From Sipunculus nudus (Eukaryota; Annelida; Sipuncula; Golfingiida; Sipunculidae), in contig CM049312.1 in NCBI GenBank assembly GCA_026874595.1, positions 63,208,929 to 63,272,928 of the forward strand: a stretch of DNA of 64,000 bases, in the 5' to 3' direction. Positions within the stretch are counted from its first letter, which is position 1. Every line of letters begins with the position of its first letter. Made by a program: the position numbers and the translations under genes. The notes under the pieces are model-generated. The model worked only from the letters and a program-made list of their open reading frames with translations, ran no database searches and was not told the DNA's origin. This document shows positions 26,337 to 37,080 of this stretch, in pieces.

Positions 26337-27260
26337 CTAGAATACGAGTAGTCGACAGGCGACTACGTGTATCCACCGAAATCAGAATGGAGCGGTTGCA
26401 GTGCGTCAAGGACTGAGTATTAATGGGAATTAGAGTGAGATGTGTTGCATATTAGCATGGATGTCTTCCACGTTGACATGATTAGAGGTGGCGCCACCTG
26501 TCATTTGAACAATAAATCTATCTAAGATGTATACACATGTTTAATTTCAGGTGGATCAATAAAATCACTGCCGAGGTGAGAGTGATATTTACCCCCGGAC
26601 AGACCAACAGATGGACACAATGAAAAAAATATTTGCAGGTGGCGCCACCAGTTTTATGAATGATAAACAGAAATGTAAGATCTATACTCATGCAAAATTT
26701 CAGGCCGACACGTCCAACCAGTCCTGAGATTATAGCCTGGATTTCGGTAGCGTAAACATGATTGTAGGTGGCCCAACTGTCAAGTAACCGAGAACTCTAT
26801 CAGAGATGTTTACACATGCATAATTTCAGGTTGATATGTCAAACCACTGCAGAAATATGAGTGATTTAACTCAAGGCAGACGAACAGATGAACGCTGTGC
26901 AAAAATAGTTGTAGTTGGAACCACCCGTTTTGTGTATTATATTAAGCTATCCAAAGCTATATACTCGTGCAATTTTTTTTAGCTGATTGGTCAAACGAAT
27001 CCCAAGATATGTGGGTTTTTGTGTGAAAACAGACACAGGGATGGATGCTGTGCAGAAGGGGAAGGTCCGAGAACAACTCAAACTGAGGATGCAGCAGTTC
27101 ACATGTGACCCAAACACAACTCCGAGTTTCGTAAAATTCTGTCCAGTGGTTATGGAGGAGTTCTCCGGAAACCTTTGCGGCGGCGGCGGCGGCGGCCAGC
27201 AGAAAAAATAGTATCCGCAAAACTCTGTTTGGCGGACACAATTATTACTTTTTGTAGCCT
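26337..27260 (-). mobile_element. Helentron-like non-autonomous element, copy A
   Basis: Read on the minus strand the 3' end has a perfect 7-bp hairpin (26348-26366, loop of five), then eight bases, then CTAG (26337-26340) followed by T, as at Helitron-class 3' ends. Next to the hairpin is a segment (about 26367-26388; GTGTATCC then CCGAAATCAGA) that is inverted at the opposite end (27222-27240; CTCTGTTTGGCGGACAC), giving asymmetric subterminal inverted repeats as known for Helentrons. The core holds four degenerate units of about 145 bp, each with or near GGTGGCGCCACC. No Rep or helicase is present, so it is non-autonomous. The exact 5' end is uncertain. A frame with a polyglycine GGC tract lies inside and is not a gene. 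Confidence 0.65.
27176..27197. repeat. (GGC)n trinucleotide run
   Basis: A short run of CGG/GGC triplets near the 5' end of the Helentron-like element. It is shorter in copy B (37006-37019) and present in copy C (50171-50186). Confidence 0.85.
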
Positions 27261-27644
27261 AGTGAAAAATATTTAATTTCAAACACTTGTTTAAAAAATG
27301 TATTCCTATCACGCATACATGAAGCAGAAGCACCACTTAGCGACATAGACAAGGATTTGCTAATCATTCCTCAAGATTCCTCAAGAAGCAAGGCTTTTTT
27401 AACATTTTTTCGTGTGGCCTTAGGCAAATATATGATGATTCTGCTCGTCAAAGTTCTGACTGTATTGTGTACACACATAACAGGTTAACTTAGTCCAAAC
27501 AGCCCAATAACACACCAAGGTCTTCGGCTGAAGCATCCAATACAGAAAACGAAAGGTTACCGCTATATAAAATACCTTATCGCTGGCTTTTTATCGTTTG
27601 ACTTGTTGGACACTTGTAAGTTCATCGGCAATATCAAACCTCGT

Positions 27645-27735
27645 CACAAATCCAGAAGAAAATCTGAAGAAAATCTATGATTGCCGCACTTATCAGAATA
27701 GATCCCACAAACTGACATACACGCAAACAGCAAGT
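27645..27735 (-). mobile_element. Truncated 3' LTR piece of the Gmr1-like element
   Basis: This matches the LTR from about 285 bases inside the solo LTR (CAGTTTGTGGGATC, then GATAAGTGCGGCAAT). It is cut off after GGATTTGTGACGA, where copy A sequence begins. The start of the LTR is missing, so the RNase H frame reads straight into LTR sequence. Confidence 0.7.
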
Positions 27736-28151
27736 ACATTGTCTTTCCCTTTAATGTGTCTGATTTCAAGGTTGTAATCCTGTAAGAACAAACTCCATCT
27801 CAACAATCTTTGATTTTTACACTTCAACTTGTTCATGAACGTGAGGGGATTGTGATCACTGAAGACAATAAAAGGCCTGACTGATGAAGTAATATAAATT
27901 TCAACATGTTGCAACGCCAAAATCAAAGCCAAACATTCTTTTTCATAGTTTTTCGGGTTTGCATTAAACTTTCTTGAACAATAATTAATTGGATGATCTA
28001 TGCCATCACTGCCTTCTTGTAACAACACAGCTCCAGTAGAAGTATCACTAGCATCTACAGCTGACTTAAAAGGTAAAGAAAAGCCTGGAGCTGCTAAAAC
28101 TGGTGAACTTTGCAGAACTGCTGTCAAATTCACACTGAACATTCCATACAA
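27730..28151 (-). pseudogene. RNase H domain of Gmr1-like pol
   Basis: The frame has the retroelement RNase H signature in order: VDASDTSTGAVLLQ (first catalytic Asp), YCSRKFN, NYEKECLALILAL (catalytic Glu), VFSDHNPLTF (catalytic Asp), LLRWSLFLQDY and IRHIKGKDNVLA. The usual end of this domain (DALSR-like) is replaced by LTR-derived residues after NVLA, so the C-terminus is lost. RNase H removes the RNA template during reverse transcription. The domain is open but belongs to a broken pol. Confidence 0.85.
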
Positions 28152-28159
28152 GCTTTTGT

Positions 28160-29113
28160 TTCATCTTTAACAAATTAGTCAAAGGTTCCGCTACAGCAGA
28201 AACATTTGGACAAAACTTCCTTAAGTATCCAACCATACCAAAAAAAAAAAAACCGCATTATTTGCTTTTTGTTTTCTTGTCTAGGAAATGCAGAAATACC
28301 ATTTATCTTAGCATCAACATGTTTTACTTGACCCTGCCCTACAATTTGACCCAAAAATGTTACTTGTGAATGACAAAACTAAGATTTTACTTAGTTGACG
28401 GTCAGATGTGCTTCACTGAGTCTTTCGAAGAGGTCGCGAATAATTTGCAGATGTTTCTCCCAGGTATCGCTGTACACGATTGGGTCATCAATATATGCGT
28501 CGCAGCCCTGAATGTCCTTGACAACCATAACGGTGAGGCGCTAGAACGTGGCTGGCGAGTTCTTCAAGCTAAACGGCATAACTTTATACTGGTACAGTTC
28601 TTGCGGCGTCACAAATGCGGACACTTCTTTCGCTCGTTTTGTCTGCGGAACTTGCCATAATCCTTTTAACAAGTCAAACTTGGAGACATATCTGACTTGG
28701 AGACTATCTAGCTACCGACTCCATCAATACAATCATATATCCTCGGAATCGGGAACGTGTCCGTCTTGGTGACAGGGTTCGGTTTTCGATAATCTGTGCA
28801 CATACGGTAACTTCCTTCAGGTTTTGGGACAAGAATACATGGTGAACTCCAGTTACTTTTTCTAGGTTCAATAAAATCATTGTCCAGCAAATATTGAATC
28901 TCATCTTGTAGATACTCTTGCTTTTGCTGGATTCAGTCTAAAAGGATGCTGCTTGACTGCGCTTGCCTCGCCAACATCGACGTCATGCCACAATATATTA
29001 GTTCGCGTTGGAATGTCACTAAACAACTGCTCATAATTCCGCAGCAGGTTCTTGAGGTCTTGTTGTTGTTGTGCGGTAAGGTGTGACAGTTTGGCATCTA
29101 GGTTGTTAAGCAC
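28160..29113 (-). pseudogene. Reverse transcriptase domain of Gmr1-like pol
   Basis: From the upstream side: QHPFRLNPAKA (the usual lead-in), NWSSPCILVPKPEGSYRMC and DYRKPNPVTKTDTFPIPRI (fingers and palm), KFDLLKGLWQVP, AFVTP, YQYKVMPFSLKNSPATF, then the catalytic YIDD box at about 28485-28496, and the connection region with VGYLRKFCPN. There is a stop immediately after SPATF (TAG where Gln is usual), another stop after LTVN, a disrupted frame between NPAKA and the next block, and slippage at an A run near 28230-28250. This enzyme copied the element RNA into DNA; the copy is inactive. Confidence 0.85.
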
Positions 29114-29236
29114 GTCTAAGTGTTTTAGTGGTACTGTTCCACACTGAATGTCTACATCACACCATCAGTATCTACTTTAACAGGGGCAGGGTCAGTTTTT
29201 TTCACAATTAACAGCAGTATCATTTTGTACAACATC

Positions 29237-30396
29237 TTATGTGCTATTTCTGTCATAATATGGTTTTAAAATGTTAACATGGCACAGGTGTTTCTTCTTA
29301 CGCCTATCTGGTGTCAACAGTATGTAATTTAAATCACATACTTTCTTGTCAACAATGTAAGGACCAAAATACCTAGCTTGCAGAGGTCTGCCAGGGATGA
29401 GAAGTAAGGCACGGACCTTTTCACCAGGCTCAAACGTCCTACATACAGTGTGCTTGTCATACTTTGTTTTCATTTTACTTTGTGCAGATTTTAGATTTGA
29501 CTTTACAATATCACAAACATAGTGTAGTTTAGTGCGAAAGTCTTAGACATACTGCAGTAAACTAAGAATATCAGGATTTTCACACAAGGGTTTTCTTTAA
29601 GCAGTTCTTTTTGGAAGTTCAGTTCGAGGTCCATGTCCGAAAACTAGTTCAAAGGGACTGAAACCCAAGGACTCTTGAAAGGATTCTCTGACAGCAAACA
29701 GCAATAGGTTCATCCCATTCTTATAGCAATGGTCCTAATCATGTTATTTAATGTCTGGTGAAGACCCTAGAGGGTGCCCTGAAAGTAGGATGGTATGGCG
29801 AAGAGCTGTACTCTTTTATACCTAGCTCAAACATAACTTGCTGGAATAACCCAGACATAAAATTAGACCCTGGTCAGACTGGACGGATTTTGGCGATCCG
29901 AAAGTTGTAAAAATGTTGGTCAGAGCTTTGACAACACTTTTGGCATACATTTTGCGCAATGGTATTGCCTCAGGGAACCTGGTAGATGCGCACATAACTG
30001 TCAGCAAGTATGCATGTCCAGATTTTGTTTTGGGCAGTGGTCCAACAAATCAACAATAATCCAACTGAATGGGTCCTCGAAAGCAGGAATAGGCCTCAGT
30101 GGGACCTTAGGAGAATTCTAATTGGGCTTGCCTACCATCTGGCATCTATGGCATTATTTACAATATTGTACAACATCTTTCCTGAGGTTAGGCCAATAGA
30201 AGTGTGTACTAACTTTCTGATAAGTTTGATTTATACCTAAATGGCCAGACAAAGTAGCCTCATGTGCCATGCTTAGAATTTCATTGCGATAACTTTTGGG
30301 CATTACTATTTGATGTTTAATGGCCCACTCATCATCAGCACAAACATCAGGTGGTCGCCATTTACGCATAAGCACTCCATTTTTAACATAAAACAA
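29237..30396 (-). pseudogene. Integrase of Gmr1-like pol (HHCC, core and C-terminal domains)
   Basis: The zinc-binding HHCC region is seen at 30396-30112 (AHEATLSGHLG, then HFYWPNL, then a YCK-stop-CHRC pair). The catalytic core follows with WIIVDLL carrying the first Asp, CASTRFPEAIPLRKM, and VQSDQG with the second Asp near 29870, but stops and frameshifts cut the region of the third acidic residue. The C-terminal domain is open at 29473-29237 (FGPYIVDKKVCDLNYIL, then HVNILKPYY). The integrase lies upstream of the reverse transcriptase, the feature that marks the Gmr1 group. Confidence 0.85.
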
Positions 30397-30492
30397 ACTG
30401 GGTTCTGTGACATTTCATCTTTAGAAACTATCATGGTCCTTATACTGTTCTGCGATAAGTTCTGACCTTGAAAATGCTGTATCCTGTACGGG

Positions 30493-30960
30493 CTAGTCGT
30501 TAGACCAGTCACTAGTGACTCCCAGAGTGCCATTATCTGGACCATTATCCTTATGTGTGTTTTTCTTGGCAATAGATCTAGTTACAGCACATGAAGGATA
30601 CACACCAGGAATTTCCTGACTTTTAGGATCAGTGCCCTGATCAAGTGACGGCTTTTCTGTCACTATTGGTACAGGCCGTACTTTGTCACTTGCAACATCA
30701 TTGCCTAGTAGCAACTGAATCCCCTTTAAAGGGTAAAGCAGTTCTTATGCCCACAGTAATATTCCCAGAAATCAAATCTTAATTTAAATATATACCGTGA
30801 AGCGGAACTGAAGTGTGCTTGTCTGAAAACACACCATTAACAAGTGCATGTGCACAAGTAATGGACCTATTGGAAAATTTCAGAGTGTTTGCTAACATGA
30901 GAGTTTGGCCTGAACCAGTGTCCCACATAATTCTAATAGGGGTAGAGTTTGAAAATGACT
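30493..30960 (-). pseudogene. Retroviral-type aspartic protease region of Gmr1-like pol
   Basis: The active-site motif appears as MWDTGSGQT, with Asp-Thr-Gly encoded at 30914-30922, followed by CAHALVNGVF, and the second conserved block IQLLLGNDVAS near 30690-30722. The tail to 30493 is a linker leading to integrase. The frame is interrupted between the two blocks. The protease would have cleaved the Gag-Pol precursor. Confidence 0.75.
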
Positions 30961-31632
30961 TGAAAGTGATACAAAACCATCATGTAAGAATGGCTCAAAT
31001 GACTCCATTTCAGAGTCAGGAGAGGAATCTACTATCGCAGCATCATCAAACAAAGAACTGACATTGACAGTGTCAGTCATCAACTCTTTCTCAGAGTCAG
31101 TTAAGGGATCTACATCCTTTTTACAATCAAACTCCTCATGGGAGTCAACAAAGGAATTTTCCTCAGCAGAAACAAACTTCTGTTTGTCGTAAGAGGACCT
31201 AGCCTCATTTAAAATACTCTTGCAAGAGTCATAAAAGGACTTAGCCTTATTTAGAGAATACTCCTCGCAGGAGTCTTGAGAGCTAGCCTTATTAAATTCC
31301 TCGCAGGAAACAACTGAGGTTTTTCATCCCGCAAGCTACGGATTCCTCTTTGGATTTAGACGGCACGTGGGTCTCCGTAGCATCAAACTCTTTACTAGAG
31401 CCAATAAAAGAGTTGTACCCCTTTTATACATGAAAAGAGCCTGGCTCTTGTAATATGCTATGCATAGATTTTGAAACAAAACCAGAAGGTTTGCTATTTG
31501 GTTTATTCACAAGTTTCCAGCAGTCAGATATTAGGTGACCCTCCTTCTAGCAGTAATTACAGATTTTCTTTGAAAATGATTGGTCTTTGTTTAAATTTTC
31601 AGCTACCTTCTCAAAGTGTAAGAAATATTTAT
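30961..31632 (-). pseudogene. C-terminal gag region with CCHC zinc knuckle
   Basis: A knuckle of the form C-x2-C-x4-H-x4-C is encoded at about 31520-31562 (CNYC, then KEGH, then ISDC), with a TAG stop directly after the second Cys. Downstream toward the protease is an acidic, serine-rich stretch with imperfect repeats around DSCEEYSLNKAK and DSCKSILNEAR. Upstream, coding resemblance continues to 31632 and then stops at the inverted LTR piece, so the N-terminal gag is missing. Zinc knuckles bind the element RNA during packaging. Confidence 0.7.
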
Positions 31633-32015
31633 CAACCTTTGTGGGACCTAATCCGATAAGTGCGGCAATTACAGATTTTCCTCAGATATTCTTCTGGATT
31701 TGTGACGAATCTTATTTGGTATTCAGTTTACTTTCGGGATTGTTCCAAGAGCTTTACATTAGACTGTTATTTTTCGAGAAAATTTGTGTGAACTGTTTAT
31801 CCGGCCTAAGATTTTAAAGAACTTGTCACTGTGACAGTGGTGGTATCCAGGTACTGTGCACTTTGTTTATTTTACTGTGTGATTGTATTGATTTGTTGTT
31901 ATACTGCTATTATACTGCGTAATTGTATTGATTAAGTGTATTGTAATGTTAGGGTTGTTTAAAGAATAAATTTGTTAACAAATATAACAATATATTTGTT
32001 AACAAAAGACTCCTT
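31633..32015 (+). mobile_element. Inverted LTR piece abutting gag
   Basis: This plus-strand sequence matches the LTR middle and 3' part (GTGGGACCTAATCCGATAAG through GTATTGTAATGTTAGGG and AGAATAAA). Its orientation is opposite to the gag-pol remains beside it. Like the left piece, it lacks roughly the first 300 bases of the LTR. A short duplicated TTTGTTAACAAA palindrome occurs near its end (31968-32006). Confidence 0.7.
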
Positions 32016-33048
32016 GACAAAATTTCCATTATATCACCTGTTAAGATATTTTACTCTGTCAAAAGGAGGTAAATATTTTAAATTCAAGCGCGGAACACAT
32101 ATCCACATGAATTTTTTGTTCAATAAGGAGCACTTTTCCGTTGAGTGGATACAAAAGAGCTGAGACCCTTAACACGATCACCGTTTTATAGGTTTACAGG
32201 TATGTTGATTTTTATACATTCAGAAGTATATTTCCATAATAACCATGGTTTAAATAGTTAGGCTAATTTATAAGTTATTTGGAAAAAGTCTTTCTTGGGG
32301 GGGGGGGGAGGATTGCACACATTTCCAGAATCGACTAATCAGTCGTTCGTTCACACGTGCACGTTTCATGTAAAACATTGTCATGATATAGAAACACAGG
32401 TTCACCAGGCGAGTAGTAGAACAACTGCATACGAATGGGCGGCTTCTACTAGGGGACAAAGTAATAGCCCCTTATAATTGTTCCTTTGTGGAATTGTGAT
32501 TATGGCACTTAAAAAATATATTATGGTGATTCCGATTACCTCCCAAACATGTAATCGATTCTGAAAGCAGTTTTACTCTTACCCTCTACAAATTTTCAGC
32601 AAAATCTGTACATAATATTTCGCGTTAACTTGCTTAAAGACAATGCAACGAACCAAGGCTGAAGTGGTTTCTTTGCTTAATGCTTTCTTCGAAATATATC
32701 AACCTGCTTTCTTTTTATCTAGGAGAGTTTTGCATCAGATCTGCTTATTCCACGACAATTTACAGTACATAAACCAATAATTTAATACTGTTGGAATACT
32801 TTTTTCTAGGCCTATCTTTTTCATATTGACAGCTTTACCTTTCACGTACAAGAGATTTTAACGACATATGCATGTGTATACAAAAAACGCATGTGTCTGT
32901 TAACATGCCTTTGACTATACCCTTAACTGACTACACTGAATAAACATCGTGTTTCACGATGTCGCCTGAGCTTCAACTAATACAAAGCATCTTTCATATC
33001 ATTCACGGTAGAATGCTTTATTATACAATCGTTATATCCACGATATTT
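32016..33048. other. No recognised gene
   Basis: This spacer lies between the retrotransposon remnant and the small element at 33054. It contains a G run at about 32298-32308 and short chance frames on both strands (for example 32268-32477). Confidence 0.4.
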
Positions 33049-33053
33049 ATGAA

Positions 33054-33262
33054 CAGAAGCGGATCCAGGGGTGGGGGGTCCAGGGGGTCCCGACCCCTCC
33101 TTTCACCTGAATCAACCTTTTTTAAGGGGTTTTAGACGTAATTTTGCGGCCTGGACCCCCCCCCCCCTTTTCCAGACCAGATGACCTTTTTTTTAGAATT
33201 TCCTTTGTCCTCCTGGGTTGGACCCCCCCCCCCCCTTTTCCTAAATTCTGGATCCGCCTCTG
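33054..33262 (-). mobile_element. hAT-like MITE with ATGAA target duplication
   Basis: The 209-bp element begins CAGAAGCGGATCCAGG and ends CTGGATCCGCCTCTG, an imperfect terminal inverted repeat with the CAG...CTG ends common in hAT transposons. Identical 5-bp sequences ATGAA flank it at 33049-33053 and 33263-33267. Inside are three G or C runs and no coding capacity. Family assignment from termini alone is tentative; a 5-bp duplication is shorter than the classic 8 bp of hAT. Confidence 0.7.
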
Positions 33263-33267
33263 ATGAA

Positions 33268-33616
33268 GCAATGAAGATGTCGGACCTATGTTGTTTATCG
33301 GAAAAATAAATATTCTCACTTAAAATTCGTACACCCTGTATATGCCTCAAGTCTCTTTCCAAATTTATTATTATTTATTAATTAATAATATTAATGTAAT
33401 TTCTGGAATAGGATATCTTTTCTTTCTATGTTGATATTTTGGTTGAGGTGTTCCTGGAGAATTCTATGAGAACTAATCTTTATATCATATAAGTGAAACA
33501 CATGACAAAAGTTCCGGCAAAAACCTTAGGATTAAAAAATTCGTTGTTTAGTCCCTATCAGCCTATTACAAAAATATGCATCAGATACAGCCGTGGATTT
33601 TCCACTGGTGCGGCTA
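33268..33616. other. No feature recognised
   Basis: AT-rich sequence between the MITE and the left limit of segmental copy B. Confidence 0.4.
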
Positions 33617-34376
33617 GTTATAATTTATTTTTAAAATAACCCTAACATTACAATACACTAAATCAATACAATTATACAGTATAACAACAATGCAACAGTA
33701 AATCAATACAAGTATATAAATAAAGTGAACAGTACCTGGATACCACCACTGTCACAGCGACAACAATTCCTTTGTAACGTATAACCCAGATGAACAGTTC
33801 ACATAAATCTTCTCAGAGAAGAACATTCCCGTTCATTCACAAAAACAATTTGTTGTAATACAAAAGTGAAGTTCTGACAGTGATCCCAAAGGCAAACTGA
33901 AGACTAATTAAAATCCGTGATAAATTCGAAGAAAAGCTATATTAACTGCCACAATTACAGGAAAAGATCCACAAACTCTTACACTTTTCTGTGTCCTCTG
34001 GAATATATATTTCTCCTCTCTCTCGGCTCTGATAAAAACAGCCCCTTTACATAACTTTTCACCTCAAGCCGAGAACTTTCCATTTCTCGAACAATCCAAA
34101 GAACCCAATAGTACACACGTTACAGGAAACATCTAGAACAACATCGCTGTGTTTCTACATATCAGGGTTCACACGTGGGCCGGCATTGCTCGGCCAGGCG
34201 AGAAAGCCCTAGACTAACATGGCTGCTGTGTTTACACGTGGGCCGCACCCGGCCAGCTAGAACAAGGAACGCTGTAGCAAAGCAACGCCCAAGGCTTGAG
34301 CCAAACATGAATCAAAGTGTCACGCACAATAAAAGAGACATGTCAACAGCGAACAATAAAACAGACAGATGTAACA
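33617..34376 (-). mobile_element. Truncated LTR in copy B
   Basis: The right end (the 5' end of the LTR) is intact: TGTAACA at 34370-34376 followed by the target word CTAT (34377-34380). The left end is cut about 135 bases short of the terminus seen at 46730. CACGTG E-boxes occur in its U3-like part near 34175 and 34237. This is the same insertion event as the LTR at 46730-47540, carried along by the duplication. Confidence 0.8.
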
Positions 34377-35745
34377 CTATATACGGGAATATTCTTAATT
34401 GAAAATGATTGTTTATGATATTGCAGACGCTTATGTTCACATGAAAGATACTGGTGTTTCGCGCCTTACTCAGTCCTCGATTGACCATTTACCAAATTAA
34501 AAAAAAAAAAAATACACATTACGCAGGCACATGAACTGCTATGGTTTTACAGATTTTGTGATTTATTGAGGAGATTAATCTTTTTTAAATGTACCGTGAA
34601 GAGGATTTAAAAAAATTATCCTAGTTCTATTAAATTACTCACACAACATTTCATCACATTAGCAGCAATGAGGTGTTAGCAGATAAGAGCAAAATCGAAT
34701 GTTTTATTGCAGTAAACATGTAATGATTTATTATCCGTGAAACCAAGAACTAACTTTGAATGCGGTTATGTTTTGTGATGGAGGAATTATAAATTCTCCC
34801 ACAATTGAATCAAAACCATTAATCGTTTCTGTGAAACTGTTATTACAAATAAAAAATCTCATAATTCATTGTTATTGTTAGATTTACTAGGAAGCAGATA
34901 TCGAATAAGCTAAAGTAATCAGATAGTTATGTAAAATCAATGATTTGTTTATATTCATCTATTGTCCTTATATTTACCTCCCCAATCTCAGTTTGTTGTC
35001 TTGAATGAAAGATTATTAGTACGGCTTATATTTATAATTGTGAATATTCACCTGAAGAAACCGTTGCAACGATAAAATTCCAGAAACTGTGCGTTTAATT
35101 CTTTTTCCTCTCCTTTACGAGATTATGAATGCAAGTGATAAACCCAAATAATCTGGTGGAAACAGGATGAGCAGCTTCTTCCAAGGTACGTATTTAAGAG
35201 CGGTCTTGTTCATTAATCATTATACATTCTAGATATTCCCGTGTAACTGGCAGATCATTATTCAGTATTCACACTTCTTGCCGGCATCTGCCTAGGATGA
35301 AGTGTATTTGAATGACAGCTTTTAGATACTTGTTTCTGATAATTGGTTACACCAACGTTACCGGAAAAAAACCAACCCAGACGGTAAAAAGCTACAGAAA
35401 ATATACGTGCCTAGATTAAACTGTCGTAGCTGGCAGTTTCGTAATAATCTGGTCTTGTTATCTTCAGCTCGATGCCACTATGAATTCTTGTACTCACTGG
35501 ACCAATTTTCTGTGATACCAATATGTGTAACATTGAACGAAAACCGTTACATAAAACGGAATTATACCATAGATTGGCCAGCCTATAGTTAAATTTTTAT
35601 CAGTAATTCATGGTCTAGAAGTTGACAAAACATGTATGCTGACAGTGATAACCCTTAATTTTGATTGTTATTCTTTTGATCATACCACATCACACTTACT
35701 TGCAAAATATGGCCATTATGGGGAAACGCAAAATGATGCTTGTTA

Positions 35746-36060
35746 GGCCAAAAAAAAATAAAGTTTGGTTATCAGGCACTTTTTTCAGAAATCAATGCGG
35801 GCGAGAGGTTTTTTATTTTTATTTTTTTTTGTATGTTTCGAAAAAATGACAAATGATAAGGAAAATACATTATTATAACAGATTTATTTTACTTAACAAA
35901 TAAAAGCACTACATCACAAAGAAATTTTATAAAAATTGTATGATTTTATTTTCTTGAAAGAAATGTCTGATCGGCTTGAGGCCAAAATTGGTTGAAAATC
36001 AAAATAAAATTTTTTGACGCGGGCGATGCCTGAGAACCATACCTTTTATTTTTCTTTGCC
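35746..36060 (+). mobile_element. Harbinger-like MITE in copy B
   Basis: The 315-bp element begins GGCCAAAAAAAAATAAAG followed by TTTGGTTATCAGGCA. It ends GATGCCTGAGAACCAT followed by ACCTTTTATTTTTCTTTGCC. These are terminal inverted repeats of about 35 bases. The target word TTA flanks it at 35743-35745 and 36061-36063, the TWA type typical of PIF/Harbinger. Copy A has a single TTA at the same place and no element. There is no coding capacity. Confidence 0.75.
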
Positions 36061-36229
36061 TTATGATTTCTATTTTTCTTTATTTAGGGCAGTTTACGTG
36101 TGGGCGATGAGTGCTTATGAAAAGTACCTCTGGTATAAGCCTCTCTTTTACATTTATTCAAACAGTTGAATTTGTTCTCATACAACTCCATGACTTATAT
36201 ATTATGTATTTTATATTTGTTCTTGTGTT

Positions 36230-37080
36230 CTAGAATATGGGTAGCCGACAAGCGACTTCGTGTATCCGCCGAAATCAGAGTGGTACGAGTAAAGTGAGGC
36301 AAGGACTCAGAAGTAAGGAGAAATAGAGTGAGATGTGTTCAAGATGTGTTGCATATTACCATGGATGTCTGTCACGTTAATATGATTATAGGTGGCTTTA
36401 CCTGTCACTTGAACAACAGAGCTATCTAAGATGTATAAACATGCTAAATTTCAGGTGGATCAATCAAACCACTGCCGAGATGTGAGTGATTTTTACCCCA
36501 GACAGTCAAACTGATGGACATCATGCATTGTTGCAGTTTGCCACCAGTTTTGTGTATGACAAATAGCTATGTAAGATATATACTCATGCAAAATCTCAGG
36601 TCGGCACGTCAAACCAGTCCTGAGATATTAGCCTGGATGTCAGCAGCGTGGACATGATTGTAGATGGCGCCACCTGTCATATAAACGAAAACGCTATCCA
36701 AGATGTATACACATGCAAAATTCAGGGGGATAAGTTAAACCACTGCAGCGATATCGTTTTGTGTATGATGTAAAGCAATTGAAGAGCTACACTCGTGCAA
36801 ATTGTTCAGCCCGATTGGTCAAACGAATCCCAAGATATGTGGGCTTATGTGTGAAAACAGACTCACAGATGGACGGAGTGCAGAGAGGAAAGGTCAAAGG
36901 TCAATCCAAAAAGAGAGCGCAGCAGCTCACAAGTGACCCAATCACAATTTCGATTTTCTTAAAATTCTGTCCAGTGGTTACGGAGGAGTTCTCCGGAATC
37001 ATATGCGGCGGCGGCGGCCGGCTGAAAACATAGTATCAACAAAACCCTGTTTTGGCGGACATAATTATAATTTTTTGTAG
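36230..37080 (-). mobile_element. Helentron-like non-autonomous element, copy B
   Basis: The same structure as at 26337: CTAG at 36230-36233, hairpin at 36241-36259 (two of seven pairs broken), inner repeat GTGTATCCGCCGAAATCAGA (from 36260) and its inverted partner at 37045-37060 (CCTGTTTTGGCGGAC). The core units keep the phrase GGCGCCACC only in part. It occupies the same position in the duplicated unit as in copies A and C, so it was present before the duplication. Confidence 0.65.

Larger units (their letters stand above)
23490..27644 (+). repeat. Segmental duplication copy A
   Basis: This stretch aligns with copy C from about 45690 (for example the block TTTACATCTGG followed by CCTCTGCATGATA) and with copy B from about 34377 onward. 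The left limit is where resemblance to C begins. The right limit is abrupt at the word CAAACCT, after which B and C continue but A meets a retrotransposon fragment. Copy A lacks the LTR found in B and C (site near 24550) and the Harbinger-like MITE (TTA at 25942-25944). Reading frames shared with other copies show mostly amino-acid-changing differences, so the unit is not a protein gene. Confidence 0.8.
27645..32015 (-). mobile_element. Rearranged Gmr1-like Ty3/gypsy LTR retrotransposon
   Basis: Read on the minus strand the order is gag CCHC knuckle, protease, integrase, reverse transcriptase, RNase H, then an LTR piece. Ordinary Ty3/gypsy elements carry integrase last. Integrase before reverse transcriptase in a gypsy-like pol is the hallmark of the Gmr1 group. 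The element is dead: it has stop codons in the zinc knuckle, integrase and reverse transcriptase, and frameshifts near an A run at about 28230. Its left LTR piece is in the expected orientation but truncated. Its right LTR piece is in the opposite orientation. No envelope gene is seen. Confidence 0.8.

Noticed and set aside
26987-27211. Frame with a polyglycine tail, also seen at 36761-37033
   Set aside because: It lies inside the Helentron-like element, copy C is full of stops, and the glycine run is a GGC microsatellite.
27645-32015. Endogenous retrovirus
   Set aside because: No envelope gene, and the pol order is that of Gmr1-like retrotransposons.
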